This document shows positions 33,831 to 45,500 of a stretch of DNA of 64,000 nt, in pieces. The stretch lies in assembly GCA_034008185.1 (NCBI GenBank), contig CM067084.1, forward strand, positions 39,755,099-39,819,098. The letters are read 5' to 3'. The stretch's first letter is position 1. Every line of letters begins with the position of its first letter. A model generated the notes under the pieces. The model ran no database searches. It was not told the origin of the DNA and was given only the letters and a program-made list of their open reading frames with translations. The stretch is from Gorsachius magnificus. Its lineage: Eukaryota; Chordata; Aves; Pelecaniformes; Ardeidae. The position numbers were made by a program, and so were the translations under genes.

Positions 33831-36205
33831 CTCTGGTGAAATTGCTTGTAATATCTTGGGCTGAATGAGATTAATTATGTGTGGTTGCATTTTGCTACAT
33901 TTATCACTGACTTACGTGAATCTAATTCTTTTTTTTGCACAGAGTGTTTTGAGATACTCCCTTATGGTAAGAGCTACAATATATAAGGTATTCCCTGCTG
34001 CTGTTGGTCTCCGAAAGCCTTTTCTATGGTAAAATGAACATTATACCGTATCTCAGTATAGCTAATCTCAGTTTCACAATCATTAGTGTTTTAGTTTATT
34101 GTTTGTCTGGTTTTTACCATGGTGATTTAGGTCCTAGGATATTATCTCGTTTTTTGTTAAGAATTGTAAAGAGTATACAGAGCATTAACTCAGCTGAAGT
34201 ATCTCCTATATGCTTATTTCAAGACATTATAATTTCAAACTGTGAAGTTTCCAGAGTATGTTGCATGTTTTCTGCCCATGTCCCCTTATACTCCTTTTAT
34301 AAAACAGCCACTTAACCGGAGATTTAAATATATGTAAAAAGACTTTCAATGCTTTTTTGCTAGCTACAAGATTAAACTTAATTAAAACCTGGTATTGTTC
34401 TAGGACAATGACCTGAAATAGTTTGGGAATGGGGAGTAATACATTCTTTTTTCCTGGATGATTTGAACCCTGAGCTTTGAAATGCAAATCCGATTTTGTA
34501 TTTTAGGTAGCAGAGGCAAATTTGGGTGGCTTACAGTTGTTCATTGCATTTAGGAACACTTTCATGGTAAGCCAGCATAAAGTTTGCATTTGGATGTAGT
34601 AACACGGCATGGATGAAACTGGGCCCTGAGGTAAGGAATGAAATGTTGTACCCCGTTCAACAGTGCTTGATGCTCATTTTCTCCCATCTTCATAGTCTGG
34701 CCACTGGCTCTGGCCTGCAAGCCCTCAGAGAGGACTTGTACTGTGTGTGAGGGTATCCATTTCTGTGTATGGGAGGGAGAGGTATAAGGTGCATTTGAGA
34801 GTACTTCTCCCTCTAAAAGAATTTCCTTAAAAATTAGGAGGTGGAAAAAGGAAATCATTAACTGGCATGAATTATTGTGGGTAGAAGGACTGTTACCTGT
34901 TCACCTCTGGAAAGAATTTTCGTGGTTGCAGCAGCACTGGGTTGTCACAGAGCAAATAACAAGAGCAGTGCAAGAACACAAATGGTAGGAAAAGCCACAA
35001 AATTCTTCTTAGAAAATATCTGCAGGTTCCTTTGTAACACAATGTATATACTCAGACCCAGGCTCAGACTCAGATGTTAGTGTATTTTTGAGTCACTTAT
35101 CATTTTCATCTGTCTGAACCTAGAATCAACCCCTTGTTTATTGCTGTTGTCTGTTATTGCTTATGGTTTCTCTTACAGCAACAATCAGAATTCCCAATCA
35201 TCATCAAATTAAATATGAGCATTCTCTTCCTCAGAGAGTATATATTTCCTTTTGATGTCAAGAAAAAGACTATCCTTGACCCATGATGCCTGTACAAAGA
35301 CTCTGGCAGAGACTATAAATGTCAGTAGACTACCATGGGTGGGACAACAAAAAATGCGCAACCCAGGGCCTTTGTTGCTTTATTTAATCTAAGGACAAAC
35401 AAATAATAATATATGGTAGCTTCCTTCCTTGCTACCATTGCTGTGTGGAAAAGGTAGGAATCATTCTCTCCTATCTACACAAAAATACAGTTAGGTTCCA
35501 TCTGAGCAACAAAGTTGAAGTGTCCAATTTTGACATTTGTAAATAGATGTGTCTGCTGTGTATTGTAAAGAGGACTGTCCTTTAGAGTATGTGAGCAGAA
35601 ACCGGTATTTGTTCATTAGCATTTGCCTGTGGGTAGTGATCAAAAGCAAATAACATGCTAGAATGGATATTTTCTGTAACATTTTAAAAAAATTTTAACA
35701 CTTTGGGCATTTTGGAACATTTCTTCAAATATCCTGAAAATTGGATTTTCTGTTGCACTAAAGTGAACTCAGTAGTGCAGATGCTGAGGGGGAAAATACA
35801 TATACTTCGTGCTTGCTCTGAAACTGATGATAACATGCTCGAAAGGTGATGATAACAGATAATATTTCCAAAGGACTGTCAGCCTTGAATAAGTGGAACA
35901 AGGTATGCCCCAGTCTCCTTACCTTCTGGCTAACATTTCTGCAGTTAAGAACTTGCCCACACTAGAAAGTGCTTTCTGGGAAAATTGGATCTTGAAGGTG
36001 TCTCATTCTGCATTAGGGAAAAGACATAAAACAAAAGATCCTCCCTTATATCTTCTCCTCTCTCTACCCCAGAAAACACAAACAAAGCTCAAAGATAAGA
36101 GAGCAAGAGAAAGAGAATCACCACTTGTTTCCTACCTTGGATTACTTCTTTCCCCATCCTCCAGTTAAGATATATAGTAATTAAAAACCATTAGGGTGAT
36201 TAGGT
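33831..36205. other. Non-coding DNA between ERV pieces
   Basis: No gene recognised. Frames at 34004-34315 (+), 34227-34487 (-) and 34562-34858 (-) have no motif. No clear LTR edges were seen. Confidence 0.5.
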
Positions 36206-36712
36206 TGTTTTTTAACCCCAGCCAGCAACTAAGACCCACACAGCTGATGACTCACTCCCCCACAGTGGGATGGGGGAGGAAATCAGAAGAGTAAAAGTGA
36301 GAAAACTGGTTAGTTGAGGTAAAGGCAGCTTAATAGGTAAAGCAAAAGCTGCGTGTGCAAGCAAAGCAAACCAAGTAATTCATTCCCAACTTCCCATGGG
36401 CAGGCAGGTGTTCAGCCAGCTCCAGGCAAGCAGGGCTCCATCACGCAGAATGGTTACTCAGGAAGACAAATGCCATCACTCTAAACATCCCCCTCTTCCT
36501 TCTTCCCCCAGTTTTATATGTTGAGCATGATGTCATATGGTATGGAATATCCTTCTGGTCAGCTCCCAACTTCTTGTGCACCCCCAGCCTGCTCGCTGGT
36601 GGGGTGCAGTGAGACAAAACTTACTATAATCGCAGCACATTCTCCACCCCTTATTCCATACCATTTACATCATGTTCAGGTCCCACACTTTCCAATAAAT
36701 TCTTATTACCCA
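36206..36712 (-). mobile_element. ERVL-like LTR, minus strand, near full length
   Basis: Read on the minus strand it starts TGGGTAATAAG at 36712 and ends GGGGTTAAAAAACA at 36206, with TATAAAA at 36518-36512 and a degenerate poly(A) signal ATTAAG at 36334-36329. The 3' half aligns with the plus-strand fragment 29915-30134. The end (CTTAGTTGCTGGCTGGGGTTAAA) aligns with the ends of the LTRs at 56307 and 57568, so all four are related. A polypurine tract precedes it on the minus strand (36733-36716). Confidence 0.85.
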
Positions 36713-37060
36713 TAACCCCTTTTCCCATCCTTTGATGTAATACACAGATATCATTCTCTGAGTCTATGTACCACCCCTGTAAAATGTCCACAAATATCCA
36801 CAAAATGTCCATTGAGTTCATTTAATCCATGACTTTGGGCTCCATCTGTTATGTGGTCACTCAGGACAGGAGAGGGGATGTATTGCGTGGAGTTATTTGG
36901 CACCAAAGCCAGCTCAGTTTGAGTCACTACTGCACTTGCACTGCTTCTTGTAAGGCTTATTCTCTGTTGATTCAGGTGGTTCCGGCTCTAGTAATTCCTA
37001 TAACATGGAACTCAAATCCTGGGTTACAACAATTTAATGGATTGTCATATTATAACAGCA
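36713..37060 (-). mobile_element. 3' end of ERVL-like internal region, minus strand
   Basis: Immediately upstream (minus strand) of the LTR. It includes the polypurine tract AAAGGATGGGAAAAGGGG and sequence matching 30615-30967 on the plus strand with moderate divergence and no large gap. No protein frame survives. Beyond about 37060 the similarity to the other copy is lost, so this is a 5'-truncated element ending in its 3' LTR. Confidence 0.75.
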
Positions 37061-39793
37061 AATCTTTACATTAAGCAACCTAGAACAATTTTTTCCAAGG
37101 AAATATAACTTTCTGAAATGCAGACCTAATAACACTAGAGTACCTGCTGTCATCCAGGAAGGCAATTATGTAGACTAAAGCAGCATGACATATCAGTAGA
37201 AGACAAGTTTTTCTCTGATAATCTCACTTGCCCACTGCATCCGTAACTGATCTTCGGTCCAGCTCTTCTGAGTTTAATTAGAAGGGGCAAGTTGTCAGTT
37301 TTACATTGAAGATGAGTTTGATGTATTGGGCACTCTTCTGTCAGGAAAGAAACAAATGTCTTCTATCCCAGGAAAGCGAAGTGAAACTTAGAGCATTTTG
37401 CTGTTTGCTTATGTTAGAATATGTGAGCCATCATCATTTTGATTGGCTATATTTTCTTTTTAAGCAATCTGTTTTCTTAATTTTTTTCTGTTCTTTTCAG
37501 ATAGTTTTGAAAACTGCTTTCAGGCCTAGGATATGAAGAATCATAGGAACATCTTAACAAAGGTATTTTGCTCTGTTAACCTCTTTTATCTTTACCTCAC
37601 GTAGGCATTTAGCTACCTTTAAACTTTATTCATGTGTTTATTCATACTTTTAAAGCTAAGAAATGTAGTGTATGTTAAAAGGATATTTGTTTCCCTTAGT
37701 AAAACTTTAAAGGTTACTGCTAAAATGTGCTACACATTGCTATTTTTTAATTGAATGAAGAGGACATCACAAATGAAAAGCTGCATTTTTTTTTTTCTAG
37801 AGGTATAAAAAAATTCTTGCTGCGCTCTTATTTATGGAATTGTATTCAGGAGTTAGAAATATAGATAGAAGTATCTGAAAAATTAGACAAACATGAGTTT
37901 TAAGTATGAGTAATATTAATACCAAAGTGGATTTTTTTTGTTATTCATAGAAGACAAAAATACTACGTTTGGCTAGCCAGTTATGTTATTTTAGTTACAG
38001 ACCAAGAGTGTGCAGTTGGCTTCTCTTCTACATTCTCATTGATATGCAGGACAATGGTTACATGAGTTCTAATGGATGGAGAATTTTTATTTTTATATCT
38101 GCAATGAATTCTTGGGAGACATGTAGAGTCACAGAATATAAGATTAAGCTTATCAACAGAAAATAATCGATTTTCCAATTAATACTTTTATAATGCCTAT
38201 AATTTACTAACTTTGAGCACCTGGCCAGCTCTAATTTTCTCTTTTCAGTGTCAGTTCCTCCTGTTTATACTTGGCCAGTGAGCTCCTTTAGCCTGATACT
38301 TTTTCAGCTCTATTATGGACTTGTAACCATGGCTTATAACTGAATGTACATCCTAGCCACATTTATTATTCAGTAAATGAAGAGTTGTGTGGGCAGAGCA
38401 TTTTTAAATTGATTAGCCGGTGTGAAAGTATTTGTTGATCACACAACTGTGTTCAAAAAATGAAACGCAGCATAACCAACTCAGATTCCATTAGGAAGGC
38501 CTATTGAAAATATTGTTATTATTGTGAGTCCAAATTAATAAGTATAAATTTTTTGTTTGCTGAAATAAGGGAAGTAGGATTTTCAGACGGTGGAAAACTT
38601 GGTAAATCTCATCACCAGAGAACAGCAGTTCCAACTCATGAGTGTTCTGGAAATAATCTGTAACCATAATGGACTATTTTAATCTAGACATAGGGAGATT
38701 CTTAGTAAGAAATTATTGCCATAATTATTCTGGGTATTAGATACCAGTTTTTTATTATTAAGACAGAAATTAGATGTCTGTCTTAACTTTCCATTTCTCT
38801 ATCAGTTTTCAGATGTAAATACATACAAGAGTCTTATGAAAGTAATGTATCTGTTACACAAAACTTCTCTGAATACTGTTTCAAGGATCTGTTATAGACT
38901 ATATTATTCTGGCATTTTTGTTGAGTGTTTAATCACATCTCATCCCTCTGGAACAAGGACTTTTGTTTTCTGTCTGTAATGGTAAACCAACCAGTAAATA
39001 ATGAAAAACAGAAAAGGAAGAAACATTTTGATGAAGAAAGGGTTGTTGAAGTGTTATTTTTTTTTTCAAATAAAATTTGCTGTTCTGTGAAAAGGGAAAG
39101 GAAGTTTTCCACACTTCTTTTACCAGATTCCTCATACTGTTCCAACTGTGCTCTGGTTTTCCTGATTTTCTCTAGGAGGCAAATCTGAGTGAGGTGATCA
39201 AAGATGCACAACTGCTTGTTATTCACCTGATATGTTAGATTCTACACACTTAATATTGATACTATTTAAAAATCTTCTGTTCCCAGGTTTCTCTACCTTT
39301 CTGATGGACTATTGGGTCCTAAGGCCATCTCTACTGCTTTTAGTGAATGTATAGGACCAGACCTCAGACATTTAGCAAACTCTATTTTGAAAATTAGTCC
39401 AGGTACATTTAGGGGTAACGACAATCCAGCGTTACAGTCATGAAATTAGCTGGCATAATAAAATAAATGAGCAAAGGTCCATCACATCTTATTATAATGT
39501 TAAACATAATTTATGGTATAGCTTAACTAATATTTACCACAAATTGCCATCTAAAGCCATTACCAAATAGCGCGGTAACCACCATACCAAACAGTATGCA
39601 ATATTAGTTTGTATCTACGTTCCTATTATTTGAAACAGTCTTGCACATTTTTCTATCACTCATCTTGGACATGGGTAGGTTAAAAAGCACCACCTATGGA
39701 GTATCTTAAAGTATTCATCATTAATCTCACTGCAATATCATGAAGGCATTGAATTCTGACATTTGTGTAGTTAACTACATGAACAATGAAATA
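37061..39793. other. Unique AT-rich non-coding DNA
   Basis: No gene or repeat recognised. Short frames only. Confidence 0.55.
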
Positions 39794-39873
39794 GAATCAT
39801 AGAATCCCCTCGGTTGGAAAAGACCTTTAAGATCATCGAGTCCAACCGTTAACCTAGCACTGCCATCCCACCA

Positions 39874-41748
39874 CTAAACCATGTCCCTAAGCACCTCATC
39901 TATCCTTCTTTTAAATACCTCCAGGGATGAGGACTCCACCACCTCCCTGGGCAGCCCATTCCAGAGCCTGACAACCCTCTCGGTGAAGAAGTTTTTCCTA
40001 ATGTCTAGCCTAAACCTGCCCTGGCGCAGCTTCAAGCCATTCCCCCTCGTCCTATCATCTGTTACCAGGGAGAAGAGGCCGACCCCCACCTCACTACAGC
40101 CTCCTCTCAGGCAGTTGTAGAGGGCGATCAGGTCTCCCCTCAGCCTCCTCTTCTTCAGACTGAACACCCCCAGTTCCCTCAGCCGCTCCTCGTATGACTT
40201 GTGTTCCAGACCCCTCACCAGCTTGGTTGCTCTCCTCTGGACCTGTTCCAGCAAGGCAACATCTTTCTTGTAGTGAGGGGCCCAAAACTGAACACAGTAT
40301 TCGAGGTGCGGCCTCACCAGCACCGAGTACAGGGGCACGATCACTTCCCTAGTCCTGCTGGCCACACTATTCCTGATACAGGCCAGGATGCCATTGGCCT
40401 TCTTGGCCACCTGGGCACACTGCTGGCTCATATTCAGCCAGCTGTCAATCAGTACCCCCAGGTCTTTTTCCACCAGGCAGCTTTCCAGCCACTCTTCGCC
40501 AAGCCTGTAGCGTTGCATGGGGTTGTTGTGACCAAAGTGCAGGACCCGGCACCTGGCCTTGTTGAACCTCATACAGTTGGCCTTGGCCCATCGATCCAGC
40601 CTGTCCAGGTCCCTTTGCAGAGCCCTCCTCCCCTCCAGCAGATCAACACTACCACCCAGTTTGGTGTCATCTGCAAATTTACTGAGGGCACACTCAATCC
40701 CCTCATCCAGGTCATTGATAAAGATATTAAACAAGACCAGCCCTAAAACTGAGCCCTGGGGGACACCGCTTGTGACCGGCCGCCAACTGGATTTAGCTCC
40801 ATTCACCACAAATCTCTGGGCTCGGCCACCCAGCCAGTTTTTAACCCAGCAAAGAGTACATCCATCTAGGCCGTGAACTGCCAGCTTCTCCAGGAGAATG
40901 CTATGGGAGACTGTGTCAAAGGCTTTGCTGAAGTCCAGGTAGACAACATCCACAGCCTTTCCCTCATCTACCAGGCGGGTCACCTGGTCATAGAAGGAAA
41001 TCAGGTTGGTTAGGCAAGACCTGCCTTTCGTGAACCCATGCTGGCTGGGCCTGATCCCCTGATTGTGTTCCATGTGCCTGGTGAGCACACTCAAGATGAA
41101 CCTCTCCATAATCTTCCCCAGTACTGAGGTTAGGCTGACTGGTCTGTAGTTCCCCGGATCCTCCTTCCGGCCCTTCTTGAAGAGAGGCGTCACATTTGCC
41201 AACCTCCAGTCATCTGGGACCTCCCCTGTTCTCCAGGACTGCTGATAAATGATGGAGAGTGGCTTGGCAAGCTCCTCTGCCAACTCCTTCAGCACTCTTG
41301 GGTGGATCCCATCCGGCCCCATAGACTTGTGGATGTCCAGGTGGCATAGCAGGTCAAAGACTGCTTCCTCCTGGATTATGGGGGGTTTATTCCACTCACT
41401 GTCCCCATCTTCCAGCTCGGGAGGCTGGGTACCCTGGGGATAACTCGTCGGGCCATTAAAGACCGAGGCAAAGAAGGCGTTGAGTATCTCAGCCTTTTCC
41501 TCATCTTTAGTGGCAATGTTCCCCCTTGCATCCAGTAGAGGATGGAGGTTCTCCCTGGCTCTCTTTTTGCTGTTAACATATTTATAAAAACTCTTCTTAT
41601 TATCCCTTATAACAGTGGCCAGGTTAAATTCCAGCTGGGCTTTTGCCTTTCTAATCTCCTCTCTGCATAACCTGACAAGATCCCTGTACTCTTCTTGGGT
41701 TGCCTGCCCCTTCTTCCAGAGCTGGTAAGCTCTCCTTTTTTCCCTTAG
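39874..41748 (-). pseudogene. CR1 ORF2, linker, reverse transcriptase and C-terminus
   Basis: Uninterrupted frame of about 620 codons on the minus strand, from just after a TGA at 41751-41749 down to the natural stop at 39874. No ATG occurs in its first 140 codons; the first is at 41322 ([16 protein letters not shown]). In order: linker ([29 protein letters not shown]), [32 protein letters not shown], catalytic block [15 protein letters not shown], block [10 protein letters not shown], and catalytic block [13 protein letters not shown]. The C-terminal region follows with [16 protein letters not shown] and [14 protein letters not shown]. All RT catalytic residues appear intact. It is a relic because the upstream frame has stops and the element lacks its 5' part. 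Confidence 0.95.
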
Positions 41749-41781
41749 TCACAGTAGTAGTCCCCTGTCCAGCCAGGCCGG

Positions 41782-42501
41782 TCATCTTCCCCGCCGATTT
41801 GTCTTACGGCACATGGGGACAGCCTGGTCCTGTGCCTTTAAGACTTCTTCCTTGAAAAACACCCAGCCTTCCTGGACCCCTTTGCCCTTCAGGACTATCT
41901 CCCAAGGGACTCTCCCAACCAGCGTTCTGAGCAGGTCAAAGTCTGCCCTCCGGAAATCCATGGTGGCGGTCTTGCTGACCCCCTTCCTTACCTCACCAAA
42001 GATCAAAAACTCTACCATTTCATGATCACTAAGGCCTAGATGATTTCCAACCACCACCTCTCCCACCAGTCCTTCTCTGTTAGTGAACAGGAGGTCAAGC
42101 GGAGCACTTCCCCTGGTAGGCTCACTTACCAGCTGTGTCAGGAAGTTATCTTCCACACACTGCAGGAACCTTCTGGACTGTTTCCTTTCTGCTGTATTGT
42201 ATTTCCAGCAGATGTCTGGGAAGTTGAAGTCCCCCACGAGAACAAGAGCTCGTGACTGAGAGACTCCTGCCAGCCGCTTGTAGAATTCTTCGTCAACGTC
42301 CTCATCCTGGTCAGGTGGTCTGTAACAGACTCCCAACAGGATATCTTTTCTGTTGGCCTCCCCCCTCATCCTCACCCATAAGCATTCTGCCTCACCACAA
42401 GTGTCAAGCTCTGTACAATCTAAACACTCCCTAACATACAGAGCCACCCCGCCGCCTCTCCTTCCTTGCCTGTCCCTTCTGAAGGGTTTGTAGCCATCCA
42501 T
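41782..42501 (-). pseudogene. CR1 ORF2, endonuclease C-terminal part
   Basis: Same frame as the RT section, separated by TGA at 41784-41782 and TGA at 41751-41749. It encodes the latter part of the apurinic/apyrimidinic-type endonuclease that nicks target DNA: FRRDRQGRRGGGVALYVREC, ILLGVCYRPPDQDEDVDEEF, LVLVGDFNFPDICWKYN with the GDFN motif, PLDLLFTNRE, and GLSDHEMVEF with the SDH catalytic motif. The start at 42501 is an internal Met next to the truncation, not a true start. The first stop sits in NRRGR-stop-PAW, explained by CGA to TGA decay. N-terminal metal-binding residues of the endonuclease are missing. Confidence 0.94.
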
Positions 42502-42518
42502 CGCAGCACTCCAATGTA

Positions 42519-45500
42519 GCTCCTAACATAGAAAATAAATGATGATTTTTTTATTTCAGTATTTGTGCCAGACCATTGCATCTTACTGTAAAACAGACAA
42601 ACTGTAAAAGCTAGTCAATCGTACAATTATAGTTGAAATACAGTAGGGGAAAAATGAACATATTTAAATGCCCTTTTTCAGATGAATAACTCAGAAATGT
42701 ACATTATGTAGGCAGTAATTGTGCTGAATGCAGCAAATTCTGACTTCTGTATAATGTTAAAACAAATCATTCAAGTAACTATGGAAGTAAAAACTCTCTC
42801 AGAAGTAGATTACACAATCACCTAAATCCAGATGAAATAGTCTTAAATACCAAAATACCGGTACATCCTAATTTCAAATTGGACTTAAATTCTATATTAT
42901 GTTACACATAAGCTAAGGATAGATTTGTTTTTAGTATTTCATTCTAAAGTTTTTTTGTGAAGCTGGACATACATTTTTCAACAAAGCATTTTTCTTTCTT
43001 TCTTTTTTTTTTAATTAGGAAAGAATACCCATCAGTTGAGAAACTTCATTCTTCCTGAGTTTTAGAAAGCTCAGACAAGAGGCAAGACCCCAGTGACCAA
43101 AATCTACCGAGCACAAAAGCTATGGTGTTAGAAAGCAGTTACACAATTATTTTCATTTGAGTCAGAATTTACTATAACCTGGGAAATATTCTAGGAACCA
43201 AGTGACTTCTTTCAGCTTGTATTATAGCTAATACATTAGCGTAAAAACTGTTCTACAGATTCCTTGCAAACTGGATCATGTTCCTACTGTGTCCCTGTAA
43301 ATAACACTCAGTTTTCAGATTAATTCTGTCAAGACTGGGATGGGCACTCCAGTAATGTATCTGATTTATTATTTTGTGCTGGCCATTATCCAGAGTATCA
43401 GGGGTGGGGGAGAAAGAAAAAAAAAAAGTAATTTGCTAAATGCATATTTATGCTGTTACAGGAAAGGGCAAGTAAATTGGGAGTGGTATGCTGCCACATA
43501 ATGCAGAGAAGAAACGAGTTAATTATTAAGATAAGGAAGTTTAAGTTAATAGGAATGGTGAGTAAATTATATCATGTATATACATTTAGAAGTCAAACCT
43601 AACAGAAATATCAGAAAAGATGGGAGGTGTCTTTAAGAAAACCACTTCTAATGACTTCACTTTGCAGTCACATGGCCTTTATAAAATAATTACAATATCT
43701 GCATCAAGTTTTAGCTGCTGGAACTAAGTTGCAGTCAATATTCTGAATGTGTTTTTTCCATAACCTAGTGCTTTATATTTTAGAACTTGTAATTTGTACT
43801 GGAGAACACAGGATAGTGTAAACCAAAGGAAGCTGTTATATATCAACTCATGTATGTTATGTACTTGATGTGGAACAGGCTTTCTGGTTTCCATGCTTAT
43901 GTTTGATGTTTATTCAGTAAATTTTATTTTTCAGCATTTGGTATATTAAAAATTTTTTTTTTTTTTTTTTTTTTTTTTAGTAGTTGTCATGACCTATATG
44001 ATCAAATGGAAGTACTTGAAAGTCAAGATATACAATGGAGTAAAGGTGAGGCTAGTAATTCATGTAATCTGACTGTTTTTTTGAAGAAAATGTATGAGTT
44101 GTTATCAAGCTGTTGGAGCACAGGAAGTAGCAGTAACATATTCATTATGAACAGCCAGTCTCTCGTTTCCAATTTTACTCTATGAAACAGGTTTCCATTA
44201 TTGACATTAAAGATATTAAATCATCATATCAAGGACCAGTTTAATTATACACTCAGAAAGAACTTGAGAAACTGTAATTCGCATGTTCTCTCCCTCTGTA
44301 TGGTAAGTTAATTTCTGTAGTTATATATTTTTCAGAAAGCCAACTTTTTTGGAGGGATGGCTCTCTAAATAGAGAAAATTAACAAATAAAGCCACTAATA
44401 AAACAATTGAACTTTGATAGGAAACCTATTTAAGATTTAGTACTGTGCCCCTTAACAGTGGTACTCTGGTACTCTGATGCTTAGATGCAACAGTGAATAG
44501 GTTTCTCAAAAATACCTGTGACAGAGGCAAAATCCTGATTTTAGTAATATTGGCATAAGCCATGATAGTCTAATGGCTAGAGGAAAATGCACATGTCAAA
44601 ATTCTCGAACATTTTTGTAAAACTCTCTGGACATGGAAATCAGCTGTATTTATTGACTGTCTTATATTTCATCTGATACCTGTTTCCTAAAAGATTCCTT
44701 CTGCTTTAGGGAATTATCTTCAACACAAGGTATTTGATTACCTCATCTGGTTCTAGGTAGATAAAATAACTTACTAGATCTGTGCTCATTGTCGCTTGAT
44801 AGCAGACTGACATCTAATGAACAGCATGAGTGTTCATTCTTTGCTCATTTTTGACAAGCTCTGATGCTTGCATTTAACACTTATTTCAGTGAAATCCTGT
44901 AGTAATCATCAGGCAAGGTAGGCTTATGTGCATCTTTCTGGACTTCAAGTAGCTACTTCAAGATGTGGTTAATGTGCTGTAAAAACTGCAGAGAGGCTAT
45001 TTGTTAAGCTATTCCTGATCAGTCTTGAAAGAGTTGCCATAAAAAGAAAGGGGGATAACATTAATAGTCTCTGATCAGCTTATGAAACCATATAGATATC
45101 CATGAGTATGTATTTCACCACATAGAAGAAAGCAGATATTTCTGAAATTGGTCATCCTTTTGTAATCATTCTTTACTGAACATATTTAATGAAAATGGCC
45201 TACTAGATAAGGAATTTCAATGAGATATTGCCAGACCAGGATCTCTGCAGAATACTGCCTAAACACCTTGAAATACATAGATGTGTTAACCACACAGGAC
45301 AAGCAAACTAAGCATATATGTCCTTAAACTTTAGTATTTATTATTTGTATGCAAGTACGGCTGTGCTTTTTGTGTGATTAAAAAAAATTACAGTTTTCAG
45401 CTAACTTCATCTTGTAGATAAGAGAAACCATAAACTGACAGTAAACAGAATGTCGCTGTGGTAGCGTTATTTGTGTCAAAGATATCACATCTTCATTGGA

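Larger units (their letters stand above)
39794..42518 (-). mobile_element. CR1 LINE, 2.7 kb, 5'-truncated in the endonuclease
   Basis: The largest CR1 copy in the window. The 3' terminus (left edge) is AGAATCATAGAATC inverted, followed by the GGTTGGAAAAGACCTTTAAG / GTCCAACC-type 3' UTR, a different subfamily from the copies at 6963, 16081 and 18545. The minus strand encodes the C-terminal part of the endonuclease, the linker, the full RT domain and the C-terminal region. It starts abruptly near 42518, where the reading is WSAAMDGYKPF, so the front of ORF2 and all of ORF1 are missing. Confidence 0.96.

Noticed and set aside
40201..40746. 181-codon plus-strand frame
   Set aside because: It is the antisense shadow of the CR1 reverse transcriptase frame on the minus strand.
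43953..43978. Poly(A) tail of a minus-strand retroposed gene
   Set aside because: No homologous body or target duplication next to the T run; simple expansion explains it.
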